Of a DNA stretch of 64,000 nucleotides, positions 33,210-44,800 are shown piece after piece (the stretch's first letter is position 1; each line of letters begins with the position of its first letter). Where the stretch lies: contig MARA01000002.1 of the NCBI GenBank assembly GCA_001792895.1, positions 682,001 to 746,000 of the forward strand. The letters run 5' to 3'. Origin of the DNA: Lentinus brumalis (lineage: Eukaryota; Basidiomycota; Agaricomycetes; Polyporales; Polyporaceae). The translations under genes were made by a program, and so were the position numbers. A model generated the notes under the pieces. It was not told where the DNA came from. It made no database searches and saw only the letters and a program-made list of their open reading frames with translations.

Positions 33210-33901
33210 CGGATGCTATCAGTCGCACACGAGCGGGGCACTCGCAGGGGGGTATAAGTAGTAGAGGGTATAGTGTGTGGCAGATCCGGGTCGGTGCCCG
33301 CTGCGTGTAATGCTGGGCAATGATATACACCGGAGGTCCTGTCGCAGGGCAGAGGGGAACAGCAGGCGTGCCGCCTGAGGGCTCAGGCTATCTAGTGGCG
33401 ACTGATCAGCCTACGAGCTCATGGCACGCACGGGAGCGTGTCTGAGATCTTGGCTCACATCTGTAGACTCGAGATTGACACCGTCAGCTCGCCGGAGGAA
33501 CGAGGTGGGACGGAACACTCTCTCTTCAGTTGTCCTGGTCCTGGACGCCAACATGAGGCATCGGGGCGCTTGTGCAATGCTGCATGTTCATCCGTCCGGT
33601 TATGGCAACCGTTGTGGTTCGCGGGGACCAGTGAGGTGAGATGAGCCCTTGCTTGTGGGACCTTCGTGCTCACAAATGTGATCAGAGTCCAGTACTCGCA
33701 CTCGCCCAGGCGGCGAGTGACTCGGGGTAGAAACTTCGAATCCTATGGCGGACCGGGCTAACCGAAATATTCCCAGCGACTCACGGCGAAGGGTTCCTCG
33801 AGTCCAAGCCATGTCTACACTGTTGATGAGCAATATAAAATCTTCATTGCCATGGATCCCAATGATACAGTAAGTAGTCGGTATTAGTGCGCGTTCGCCG
33901 T
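33210..33901. other. Intergenic region: 14-3-3 promoter and AA9 gene 3' flank
   Basis: About 690 bp with no supported gene. Both neighbours are on the minus strand. Confidence 0.5.
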
Positions 33902-34985
33902 TCACCCGGACCAGACAGCGCCGCCAGGACTGCATACGAGAGCGGTCAGCGAAAGCACTCAACATAATCAGATGGAGAAAGCACATACGCAGTGTAGCTC
34001 TGGAGGTTGTTGTAGATGTTGACGGTGATACCGGGGTCAGAGGACTTGTACGCGCCGGGGAGAGCAATTTTCGGCGGGTTAGCGCTGCCTCCGCCAGTGA
34101 TCTTGACCTGGGCGCAGCCGATGTACTGCAGGGACGCAAGAGTGAGCATGGAAGTCACTGGTCATCGTATGCAAGGTGGTGTACGTACGAATTGAGCACC
34201 GGGGTAGCTCTGGGCGACGTGGAGAGCGATCTGGCAGAGGAAGAAACATGAGTAATGGACCTGACCGCGGCAACTTGGACACCCACGATCTCAGCACGGA
34301 GCAGGTACTCGCCCGCGGGGAGCGAAGAGGGGAGGACAACGCTGTGCTTGCCTGCAACCCGTCATCAATATCTACTCCCAGCTCGAAGATAGGTAACCTA
34401 GGGACGTACCACCGTTGGAGTTGACAACATCAGTTGCCCACTGCTGCGACTGCGCGTTCAGGAGGCCCGACGAGTAGATCTTGGTCCAGACGGTGCCCTG
34501 ACCATCGAACGACGCGGCTGTGGACGGCGCCTTAGCGACGTAGACCTGCACGGCACCCTTGTGCCCGCCGGAGATGGCGTCCTCTCCAGTGCGCTGTGCG
34601 TGCTGGTGCCACTCAAAAGTGATCTGTGAATGGTGTCCAATCATCAATGTAAGTTATATGAGTCGTGCTCATAAGCAGGAAACGTACGTTAGTACCGGCG
34701 GGGATGGAAAGCGTCTGGACGTTGGCGCCAGACAGGCCGTTCACGTTGCAGGTCAGGTCCTTCGAGGTGACATCGGTGACGGGGTTGTTGTTTGGGGGCA
34801 CACGGAGGAAGTTGTTCTGGCCCTGGTCAACACCATTGTCCCAGATGTACTGCATCGTAACTGAGTTCCGCAATCACCGTCAGCGCTAGCTCCTTGTTTC
34901 TCGCTCATCTCAAAGCGGCGCACTCACAGTGGGCGTGGGCGCCGATGGCGGCCGCAGCCAGGACGGAGAGGAGCGCGAGCTTCAT
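33902..34985 (-). CDS. AA9 lytic polysaccharide monooxygenase, secreted, no CBM
   Basis: Seven exons: 34928-34985, 34688-34860, 34410-34623, 34287-34351, 34189-34230, 33989-34125, 33902-33929; 238 residues. AA9 enzymes are copper enzymes that oxidatively cut cellulose or related glucans. The signal peptide [18 protein letters not shown] is followed by His19, the mature N-terminal His1 of the histidine brace. The second brace His is His98 in [15 protein letters not shown]. The conserved second-sphere His is His174 (IALHVAQ), and the Gln183-x-Tyr185 pair (QFYIGCAQV) supplies the axial Tyr. Other hallmarks are [39 protein letters not shown]-like [12 protein letters not shown] and the end GGAVWSG. 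There is no linker or CBM1. The intron after codon 19 splits the secretion signal from the catalytic core. Extracellular lignocellulose attack is the expected role. Confidence 0.95.
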
Positions 34986-35906
34986 GGTCGGGATCCGTAG
35001 GTGAGCGAAGGACTGAGGACTCCAAGCCAAGCCTCTTCGTGTTTTATACTTTCGCCGCCGTCTGGTATGAAAGGCTCGACTGTGCGTACGAGCCCGTGGT
35101 CCGAGCACCTGCTTCGGCCCCTTCTGGCTTGGCTTGGCTCATCAGCTCTCGCTCGGGGATTCTCGTTGGCGTGACTATCATGTCCGGTTGGACGTTGCAA
35201 ACAAGCATACAAGCGGCTTCGGCACGGGGATACTGTTGGAAGAGAGGCAAGGTCAGATGGTGGGCGCACTCCCGAAGTTGAGGCGGGTATGCTGGCGGGA
35301 CAGGAAATACGTCGGAACGGTGCCCCCGTCATGTATTGACATTGTCAGCGTCCATGATCGCGGGGCTCATTCTTCGGGTCATAGCATCATCGGCTGTGAA
35401 ACGTATGTCATCAGACTATTGGTTGCGGCAAATGATGAGAAGTACTCACAACAGTACATACATAGTCTTACATAGCGCAGTAACAACCGTAACAAGCGTC
35501 TGGCCACTGTCCAACTAGCAGGACATCGTGCTCGTCTCGTAGCTTGCCTTCCTTTGAGATGCTGTCCCAAAGGAGGCAACCAACCGTATCTTCGGCAAAT
35601 CTCCGTCAGTGGGTTGCAAAAATAGCTCGCCCATGTCGAAGGTCTGTCAGACTTCCCAGGCACGATGGGGTCAGATACGAAGAACCAAACCTCGAACCAG
35701 ATATTCAATTGTCGGCCTTGGCGCATGTCATGCAGTGACTCTATTGAGAGTTCGAAGAAAGCGATCCTCGTGGGGACCGGGGCTTCGCGTCGAGTAAGCT
35801 TGTTCCTTGCCGGACGCCTCGCCACCGCAATCACTCATTCGCAATACGACGCCATGAGATAGAACAATACTCGTACATGCCTTTCTGCTCCCAGAACGTT
35901 TGCCGT
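34986..35906. other. Promoter region of the AA9 gene and 3' flank of the aldo-keto reductase
   Basis: About 920 bp without a supported gene. A TATA box for the AA9 gene lies at 35042-35048. I saw no clear cluster of Cre1-type sites by eye. Confidence 0.5.
35042..35048 (-). promoter_or_regulatory. Putative TATA box of the AA9 gene
   Basis: On the coding strand TATAAAA sits about 57-63 nt upstream of the ATG at 34985. A TATA element at this distance is usual for strongly regulated, inducible fungal genes. Confidence 0.5.
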
Positions 35907-37361
35907 TCACCACCCGAGCTGCTCGTACGACCAACCCCACACCTTTCCGCGCTCGTTGGCGGCGTTGCAGAGCCGCTGGCCACGATCCAGACCGCTGATG
36001 CGCTTCACGTCCTCAGGGTCCAACTTCGGGAGCTGGATCGATAGTGAGACGAGTACTCAATTGCCACCAGCTGTGCGTGAAGTATTGGACATACGTTGAT
36101 GTTGTCCTTCTGACGCTGCTCGTTGGAGCTCTTGGGTACGGCCGACACTCCGCGGGCTACGTGCCAGCCGAGGACAATCTGGGCAGGAGAAACCTTGTAC
36201 TTCTCTGCCAGCTCGGTGATCGTGGGGTCAGTGAGCACGTTCTTGTAGCCTATCAACACTATCAGCATGTTTCAAGGTGGGCGAGGTCGGCAGGAGTGAG
36301 TTACCGGTAGGTGAGTACGCAGTGAGAACGATACCCTTCTCGTCGCAGAAGTCCTTGAGCTCCTGCTGGATGAGGTACGGGTGCAACCTATGCCACACGT
36401 TGATTCAAGAACGCCTAAGCGAGCAGTTTCGGGACTCACTCGACTTGGTTTACAGCGGGCACGACCTTCGCAGTCTCGAGGAGTTTCTTCAGGCTGCACG
36501 AATTGTCAGTAAACGATACGTGGAATGTGATATTGTGCATACTTCTTGACAGAGAAGTTGCTGACTCCGATTGCTTTAGCCCTGCCGCTCTCGTAGATCT
36601 TCTCCATGCGGGCCCAGGTCTCGTTGAAGACCGGCGTCTCGTAGCAGATGAGGTCACCGTTCGCGTCGAAAGCATCTTCACCGCCCGCTACACCGTTCAT
36701 GAGCGCCTACACACGAGCCTCGACGGAAGGAACTACGTACGGACAAACTTCGAGTGTTGCGGCCAATGCATCAGCCACTGCAGACTTGTCAGAACGAAAG
36801 CCACAGAAGTGCGCGGAGACCGCTGACCAGATCGACATAATCTGTGTCCAGGTTCTTGAGACTGTCCTCGAAGTATTCCTCAGTGTATGGGCCGTGGTGT
36901 TGGTGACTGGAGGGGCGCATGAGCATGTCTTCAAGGCGAACCACTGAGACCGTCAAGCTTACTGTAGCTTGGTGGTGATCCAGACGTCGGAGCGTGGGAT
37001 GCCCGACTTTTTGATAGCCTCCCCGGTAGCCTTCTCCGTACCTACGCTGAAGTGAGCTTCCGCTCGTTGTAGGGGGACACAGTCACTGACCATAAGCCCA
37101 TGCAGTGTCGATCAAGCGATAGCCCGACTGCATGAACCCTTGGTTAGGGGACACGGATAGTTTTGGTAGTCGGGAAGCTTGCCTTGAGAGCAGTGAGCAT
37201 AAACTGCCACGCATCCCTGCGCTCTTCCTGTGATGTGCCACCCCATCCACCGAGCCCTGCAGCAATCATCAGGACGGGCATGCCTAGGATTGCCTCCGGC
37301 ACGCACCGATGGCGGGCATCTCTGCGCCGGTGTTCAGTTTGAGCTTGGGGACGTTGGACAT
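35907..37361 (-). CDS. Aldo-keto reductase (AKR superfamily)
   Basis: Eleven proposed exons: 37307-37361, 37183-37256, 37092-37128, 36963-37041, 36828-36906, 36745-36777, 36543-36706, 36440-36493, 36305-36387, 36095-36249, 35907-36032; 312 residues. AKRs are cytosolic NADPH-dependent carbonyl reductases. The catalytic tetrad is visible: Asp and Tyr in [12 protein letters not shown], Lys in WITTKL, His in WLMHWP. Further hallmarks are [35 protein letters not shown] and the cofactor site [11 protein letters not shown]. The intron after LTALK starts with GCAAGC, so it is a GC-AG intron. Intron 36707-36744 would be only 38 nt, and this junction (HSKF to ALMNGV) is the least certain part. The physiological substrate is unknown. 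Confidence 0.88.
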
Positions 37362-37694
37362 CTTCGTTGTGTTGTGATTGGGAGGAGGATTGGGTCCAAG
37401 GAAGAGATTAGGCTTGGACTAGCGCGGCCTGACGTCAGGCTTATATGCTGTATCGTGAATAGCGGCTTACCAAGCAGGAAGGCCGCCTCTACGCATGAGA
37501 CGTCGCATGGGAATCCGTCGTCCCGCGAAGTGCGCTCACACCTCACACGATCTAACAGCGTGTATGAATAGCCCAATCGATGCAACGGAGGAACGGTACA
37601 GTCGTGCACGTACGGTCAGCTGCTGTAATCATGTTCAACGTTCACGTCACGATGCGCAAGGCGCACCGGGTTGGTGTAGTGCAAACGACACCTC
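37362..37694. other. Aldo-keto reductase promoter region
   Basis: 333 bp between the ATG of the reductase and the stop of the CCDC97-like gene, both on the minus strand. No gene is supported. Confidence 0.5.
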
Positions 37695-38471
37695 TCAAGT
37701 TTGGATACCAGGCGGTGTATCGCTCTCCTCTTCGTCGTCGAACCATCGCTCTTCATCGTCTCTGTCCAGATCGCCGTCCCATCGCTCATCCCAATCGACA
37801 TTGTCGTAGTCAAAGGACTAGAGCAGATACTCCATGAGGGGACAGTACTTCTACTGAGATGAGCATATACGCACCTCAAGATACCCGTCAATGAAACGCT
37901 CCTTCACCAAACGGAGGAAGTGCTCCTCGTTCTCAGCAGGCGACAGTTCCTGAGGAATCGGCAGCACATCCTCTTCATCGTCGCTCTCCTCGTCCTCCTC
38001 GGGCAGCGATTCAATGTACTCTGCACGCTGCCTCCGGATGGTCCGAACGCGCTCGGCCTCCCGCTCTTCCTCGTACTCTGCGAGCAGCTTGCCGAGCTTC
38101 CCGACCTGCTGCTTACCATCGCCACCTAGAAATTCCTTCTCTGCCCAATCCTTCTCCTCCTTTCCCTGTTCCTGGCCGGGCCGCTCCCTCCCCTCCCAGA
38201 GCGCTGGCCATGTCGACTTTGCGTTGGCCAAGGAGAGCTCTGCCGGGTTAGACTCAGCATACTTGAGTCTCCTATTACGAATTGCAGATACGGCGGTCCT
38301 CTCCCTCGGAGTGGTGATCGACGAGAAGAGCATGAGCAGGTGGGGTGGCAACTCTCGGACATGTTTACGGAGAAAATCGACGGGTGCATTGCGGGGTGAG
38401 GGCTCGTAAGATGGCGACAAGCCAAGATACTTCAGGATGGGTCCTTCATCGACAATGTTGGTAGCAGACAT
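37695..38471 (-). CDS. CCDC97-like protein (spliceosome-associated family)
   Basis: Exons 37875-38471 and 37695-37817; 239 residues. Start MSATNIVDEGPILKYLGL at ATG 38471. The sequence has RNRRLKYAESN, a charged helical stretch (LLAEYEEEREAERVRTIRR), an acidic DEESDDEEDV, and then the family's C-terminal domain: EHFLRLVKERFIDGYLE joined over the intron to SFDYDNVDWDERWD and DRDDEERWFDDEEES. This matches the CCDC97 C-terminal pattern (a Y-D-x-V-D segment then DEEERYFDEEE). Human CCDC97 is linked to the SF3B part of U2 snRNP, so a role in splicing is inferred from family knowledge. The divergent neighbour starts 258 bp away. Confidence 0.8.
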
Positions 38472-38729
38472 GATGGTTATGGAGGAGGGTCTGAGACAAG
38501 CGTCATGGGCGCTTCTGTGGGAGATAGACCGAGCGTCACATGATGGGCGCGCACACTCCTTATATGGGAATTCCCGCCATGTGCGGCGAGACAGGCCGCT
38601 AATAACGCTTGCTGCGTGCACCTGTCCTCATCGCCTCATGCCTGCCGCACGCCGTCAACACGTTTCTCTGATCTGCTAAACTTTGCTTCAGTGACACTGA
38701 CAGTCATACTCTCATGCCATCTCGCCGAT
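38472..38729. promoter_or_regulatory. Bidirectional promoter (CCDC97-like / hydrolase)
   Basis: 258 bp between divergent start codons. The coding side of the hydrolase gene has CTTGCTGCG and pyrimidine-rich segments but no clear TATA box. Confidence 0.45.
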
Positions 38730-40561
38730 ATGGCTTCCACTAATCTCGCTGCGCACACCCCTGCCGACGCTGCGACTGCCCAGACGATCCCTGCTGACCT
38801 CGTCCTGCTCATCTTCATCCATGGGTACGCTTATACTCATGTCTGAGAATGCGGGAGGAGTCTTGAACAGCGATGTAGCTTCAAGGGCGATGATTCGACA
38901 TTCGGACAGTTCCCGCAACGCTTGGAGCACATCCTCAAGGAATCCCTCCCAGATACGACAGTAGAGAGCGTTGTATTCCCCGCGTACGAGGTGAGCAGCA
39001 TTGAACACCATACAACAACCTTCATGGTCGCTGACCTTCCTTGCAGACCAAGGGCGAACTTGTAGGCCCTGTCTAGGTACTCCCCGCTTCCTGTTCTTAC
39101 ACAGTAACAGAACGCCGCTGTCGTCCGCTTCGCGGACTGGCTCACGGACCTCACCGTTCGCAGGGAGGTCGCAAATGGAGGGGCAGGTCGCGCGAAGGTG
39201 GTTCTCTGTGGGCACAGGTGCGCACCCCCCCCTGCAATTGCATCCATCCATCCTGACGAGCGAGTACGCAGTATGGGAGGACTGCTTGCCGCGGACGCCC
39301 TGATCGAGTTTGTCCGCACCCGTCCCGACAAGAACGCTCCCCTTTGGCCTAACATCGTCGCATGCCTAGCATACGACACGCCCGTACGTAACTGTACGCC
39401 CTGCACCTGGCTGTATTCCCTAACCGTCTTTGTCTCGCATCCGCAGTACCTCGGCCTCCACCCGCACATCTTCAAGAACAGCGCAACCCAAGCAGCAGAG
39501 TACGTTCGCACCGCGAGCACAGTCCTCAGCAGCTTCAAGTCTTGGCGGGGTAAGACCGCGGACGTCCCGCCCCCCGTGCCCCCCAAGGCCCCATCACCGC
39601 GGCGCCCGCGCCAGAAGCCTCCGCTGGGGCGTCGCTATGGCAAAAGTGGGCGGCACCCGCAGCGTACACGCTCGGCGGGGCGCTCTTCGCTGGGGCGGCG
39701 GCGGGCGCTGCATACTACAAGCGCGAGGACATCGGCGCGAGTGCCACATGGGTGACGGACCACCTGCGGTACGTCGGCAAGCTGTGGAACAAGAACGAGC
39801 TCGAGGCGCGCTTGGACCGCATCCTGCAGATCGAGTCCGTGCAGGGCGTGCTCTTCCACACGTTCTTCAGCTACCTCCCGCCCAGCCCGCCGAACTTTCC
39901 CAGCTCCCGGACGTTCGCGGTCCTCCCCAATCGGAACTCAGCGATAGCGACGCACTTCGCACCCAACCACAACTCCATCGCGGCGGACGAGATCCAGGCG
40001 CATACGGGCATGTTCGACAGCAAGACGAACGACGGGTATTATGACCTTGGGCTTAGTAGCGCTAAGCTCATCCGAGAAGCCGTGCTCTTGCATCGCTCGG
40101 TGGAGGCGGCTTCTCAGCAGCCGGCTGGAACGTTCAAACAGGCCGAAGAGGTCAAGGAGGCAGTCCACTCGTCTGCCACTGCTGAGGCCGCGCGAGCAGC
40201 TGAGGCTGCTCCCGCTGCTGCACCGGTAGCCCCAGCCTCTGTCGCACCGCCGGCTCCAGTCGAGACCGTCATCCCTCAAGGTGCAGTGGAACAAGAAGAA
40301 GAATCTGAAGAGGAGGAGGACGACGACGACGATGAGGAAGAGGAAGAGGAAGGAGAAGAGGAGACCAAGCCAGCAGAGGCTGCGCCAAAGAAAGACGTCA
40401 AGCCGGCTGCAGCTGAGGAGGAAGATGATAGTGACGAGGATGACGAAGAGGAAGATGACGAGGAAGATGACGACGACGACGATGATGATGAATACGACGA
40501 TGCAGAAGAAGAGGAGGAAGAGGAGGAGGAGGAGACCAAGCCGCCAACGAAGAAAGCATAG
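38730..40561 (+). CDS. Alpha/beta hydrolase with a hydrophobic segment and long acidic tail
   Basis: Exons 38730-38824, 38879-38990, 39047-39061, 39111-39217, 39272-39383 and 39447-40561. The fold starts LVLLIFIHGFKGDDSTFGQF (strand plus oxyanion HG) and has the nucleophile elbow CGHSMGGLLAADAL, as in DUF676/PGAP1-like lipase-type hydrolases; the substrate is unknown. An exon of only 15 nt is included. After the hydrolase core come a proline-rich linker and YTLGGALFAGAAAGAAYYK, a possible membrane segment. The last 110 residues are almost pure Glu/Asp with Pro/Ala/Lys breaks. The frame shifts at CCCC 39589-39592: one extra C gives PPKAPITAAPAPEASAG and 518 residues. A 38-nt intron (GTAAGA...CCCAAG) would also restore frame (505 residues) but lacks a branch site. 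Confidence 0.75.
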
Positions 40562-40683
40562 GATCAAAACCCACCGTATCGCATAGACTCAGGACTCAGG
40601 ATGTAATAGCAGGACGATGTACCCGATTATGTATTGTATAGGACCGCCGTATGTATGTCTGACGTATGACACATCTACACGTT

Positions 40684-41465
40684 CTACCTCGCGAGGTGCT
40701 TCAGCGAGAGACGCATCGCGTAGGCATCCTCTCCGTCCGCATCTGTACGCCGGTCAGTTGCACTGCAGTACGGGTATCGTAGGAGGGACTCACAGTAGCC
40801 TTTTTCGATGTCCTTCACGGTGAACCCAAGCGTGTCGCGGTACAACCCAAGAGCTGCCCGGTTTGACTTCCGGACGTGTAGCGATACGTAGGCGGCCTTG
40901 TATACGATCGCCATCGCCTCCTCTATGAGAACACCGGCATGAGCCATGTTGCATTGCGGCAGGTATGAAGGGTAGAGGGGTGTTTGCTGGAGAGGAAGAG
41001 CGCAACTTACGTGACTGTATCATGAGCCTCTTTGCAAGACCCAGTCGACGGTAGGACCGCAAGACCGAGATCGAGGTGACGTGCCCATGGGGCTCTTCTC
41101 CTTCCGGCACGTCTTCCTCCCTACGGCCCGTTGAAGCATTACAGCGAAAGCGCGCATAGGACGACCATCGGACTCACATCTTTGCTAGTATGTACCCCAC
41201 AATCTTTCCCTCGTCTTCCGCGACGTACGACAGCTGCGGCCAGGTGAGAGCATGATACATATCTGAAGCATGTCATTTAGATACGGCGCACGACTAGTAT
41301 AGCAGGCTCGAGAGGACGCACAGTATTTCAGCGTGTAGTTTTCGGGCAGGTTGTGCAGGTTGCAGGCCTGCATGCCCGTGAGGTCGTCTACCTGGCGATT
41401 TTGAGTGAGTTCACCCTCCGAAGCAACCTTCCTTGACATACCCGGGCTAGCCTGATGTTGACCAT
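40684..41465 (-). CDS. NAA10: NatA catalytic subunit Naa10 (Ard1)
   Basis: Exons 41442-41465, 41322-41391, 41178-41262, 41011-41120, 40794-40922 and 40684-40742; 158 residues, the compact fungal form. Naa10 with Naa15 acetylates N-termini of nascent proteins at the ribosome. Visible hallmarks are [77 protein letters not shown] with the acetyl-CoA loop R84-R-L-G-L-A89, [19 protein letters not shown], and [13 protein letters not shown]. These match Ard1 almost without gaps. The stop lies 122 bp from that of the convergent hydrolase gene. Start ATG 41465 has a strong ACCATGG context. Confidence 0.95.
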
Positions 41466-41885
41466 GGTACGCGCGCGGAGGATGAACGTAAGTGGACAAG
41501 CAGGAGTACGTCTCTCAGCGTCTCCAGCTCCAAGTCGAGAAGACGCCCTATTATGATCGAAGGCGATCGAGATCCAAGTGCACGCAAACGTTTGACCTCG
41601 TCAACCTGAACCGTCGCATAACACAAGAACACATCAGAGACGTGCTAGGTGTAGGTTGCGTTCGAGTACGGCATGCTTGAGAAAGGAAAGCAATATGAAT
41701 ATCAAGAAACTCTGATGCTCGTAACGTTATGATACATGATGACAATGGTGCGCATGCGATAGAAGTCCAGCGGAATGGGGATGCGGAGAGGGTAGTATAC
41801 AGATAAGCAGCAATGACCAATGCTCCACTATGTGACTAAATATGCATTCGACAGGGAATTGTTCAGGGAGGCAGCGAGACTACGC
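41466..41885. other. Intergenic region: NAA10 promoter and giant gene 3' flank
   Basis: 420 bp without a supported gene. Both neighbours are on the minus strand. Confidence 0.5.
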
Positions 41886-44800
41886 TCAGCCACGAAAGAG
41901 GGCTCCTCTAGGTTTCGCGAGGGAGTCGGCTATGCCCAAGAAGGTCTCAGCCAAGCGGACCTAAAAGTACCTTGCGTCAGTACTGCTTTCGCCGTCAAGA
42001 TGGACAAACACGCACAGTATCGAGAGCCTCAGTGTATGAAGATGGTATGCTAGCATGAGGGTTGACGGGGTCCGGAGGGGCGCGACTCTCCACATCCCGA
42101 GCGATCTGAGCCATGCGACGCAGGGTGCCAGTGTTAGGCCCGAATGCGACGGAGTGGAACGATAGCGGTTTGCTGGGAAGCGCGTCAGCAAAGACTGAAT
42201 GCTGCAGATCGGTCACCAATACGTACCCGAGGGCGATGGACCGTCGACACAAGTCTTGCATGGTCTCATCCGCGATGCTGCACTCGCCATCAGACAGGAA
42301 GATGATCACGGGTGACCTAAGCGGCGAGTCAACGTCAGCTGTGTATGAAGCCGTTTTGAATGCGATATGATCTCACCGTTCGGTGCTCCAGTGGTTCTCC
42401 ACGCTCGCACGAGCGGCCGCGATTGCTGCTGTGTAGTTCGTACCTCCACCCGCATGGTGACGCAGCACAGCGTTGAGGAGATCAGCAGGTGCACTCCGGA
42501 AGTCATGAGTGATTGCGTTCGTGACGCCGCTGTTGAACAAGACCACCGTGTAAGCGTCGCGACGAACAGGACCTCCATTCCCAGCAGCAGCGGCCACTGC
42601 CTGATGCCGCGCCTCCCAAAAGCCATAGAGAGACGAGCACACAGCACCAAGACGGTTGTTGTGGGCCCTACGAATCAGCTGGGATGTCGGCGTATTGGGC
42701 AAAGGGCTTCGATCGGTGTAGCTCATAGATCCGGACCTAGACGCAAGCGCATCAGTCAAGAAGTACGGACGCAGTAAGCCTGAAATTGTACATGTCAATG
42801 ACGAAGACGCTAATGTGGATCAGTCAGCAAAGCAATTTGGTGTACGATATACCGCCTGCTACCACGTACACATGGAACGCCTGTCTCAACACAGCCGGAT
42901 TTCTGCACAGGAAGGCATGTCCATCGTTGGAGATATACCCGAGTCCTCCAGGCGGTGCTTGATCAAGTGTCTGTCGGGGGTGCAAAATCGGAAGAGTACA
43001 ATAGGAAGGTTGAGCGGCCGCCTGAGCTGTAGCGTTGTGTTCGGGACCTTGAGCGGTGGAGGGATGATGGTTAAGATGAGATGTTCGCAGAGAAGCTATG
43101 AGAGCGCTGACCGCCACACATTCTGTCGCTGGACAGAGGATTAAAGCACCATAAACAACTCGATGACTTAATCGTGCTTACCACTTTGCGAAGTTCGCCT
43201 GATCTTCTTGCGAGTACGGATCTGTATACATGGTTAGTATCATGTCAGAGTCGCTCGACACCGCGCTTGCTCCAAACTACCTTTGAAACCTGTGGTTGAG
43301 AAGGAAGTTCAGCGTCGGCCGTTAAACCAAGGCTATCCCTGAAGACGTACCGGTACGCTTCCAGTACAGGCTATGCGAGATCCAATCCTTCGCCTTCCGC
43401 GGGTGTGGCTGCATAGCGGTGCCAATGTGTTCAAGTTCTGGCCCTGTACAAGCCCTTGGGTCGTCGGAACGGCACCAATCGATGTGGGCATGCCGTCCCA
43501 TCGACCTGCAATACATTGAGCACAACATGGGGGCACCGTCGTCGTTCGTCCCGAACTTGCGGCCGCTGACCTCCAGAACGGTGCCGTCTGGTCCGTCAAC
43601 AGCCCACTTCGTCTTGGACATGGAACCATGACTGGTCTCGTGCTCTTGCTGCGGGTGGCCTGCCAGTACCCAGACATAAGAGGTGGAAAGGCCAGATAGC
43701 GTGTCATTCCACAAACCTAGAGGGAGCGTGCAGAAGTATCCGCAGTCAAGACACCTGCCCATAGAATGTCTTCAGTATCGCCGCTCGCACACGGACTGTC
43801 TCGCATACCTGGTCTCACAGTGGTGGAAGCACTTCGCATCAATGTCATGAGAATGCTCCCCATGGTGCTCTATCTCGCCAGGGGGTATCAAGACGACGCA
43901 AGGAAGGCGCTTTGCCACTGTTGAAAACCCTCAATTGTGGCTGCAGGTAGCTATAATGAGTGAATATGAGACGAACCTTGCGTATACTGCAATTCCACAT
44001 AGATAGCGATGGTCAGTGAATGGTCATAGGTCAAAGAGCCCAATTACCTTGGTGTATTGGAAGCTCTCATGTCTGCCCGTGAAGGTCGCCTCGACGGACT
44101 GGGGCGCGGTCTCGATCCGGCAGGTTCCCTTCGCGCTACACAGAGCGGAGCACGCGTGCTCTTGTCTGTAGGGAAGAATTGTTACTCGCTGGATAGATCT
44201 GTTTGAATATACGTGCAGACCGTACCCGCACAAGTGGATGGCACCAGTGTTCAACCCATGCAAGTGATCACGTTCGGCACAGAGTCGTTTGCAGAGTTGA
44301 CAACCAATGGGGCACTGACGGCTGTCGCAGCGATGCTCGCCGTGGGGGATGTCGCTATGGCTGTTTGTTCAACACTTCCCCATGATGTCACAAGTAATAA
44401 CTTACCTAGCAATGGCACACGGTTGGTCGCATGCAAACAAGCGTCCATTTGGCGCACGAACATCGGATAGGCTGCAGGGCTGTTGAGGAGACCTGCGCTC
44501 AGTCGACTGCAGTTACACAGGAGGGGATACTACACACCATTCCGCACTCGTGCAAGTTGGCGGCGCACGCGTGTTCGTCGTCATCGTGGTCGATGGTCTA
44601 GATAGTAGTAACGGCGTGAGATGTCTGATATGTAGAGGAGAGGTACTGTGTACAGACTCACCTTGACACACGCTCCTTGGCAACCCCTCTTACCCTTGAG
44701 CTTGCAAGGCTGACCGCAAGTATGAGCTGTTACGTCGCACCTATATACGGGCCATCAGTCTGCTAGTTTGTCTACACCTTACGAGAAGATTGAATGCTCA

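Noticed and set aside
40276..40539. A polyserine frame on the minus strand
   Set aside because: Antisense artefact of the same acidic repeat, no independent support.
39938..40567. A minus-strand frame that looks like a multi-pass membrane protein (long Val/Ile/Leu/Phe runs)
   Set aside because: It is the antisense of the Glu/Asp-coding repeats in the hydrolase tail; GAR/GAY codons read backwards give hydrophobic residues.
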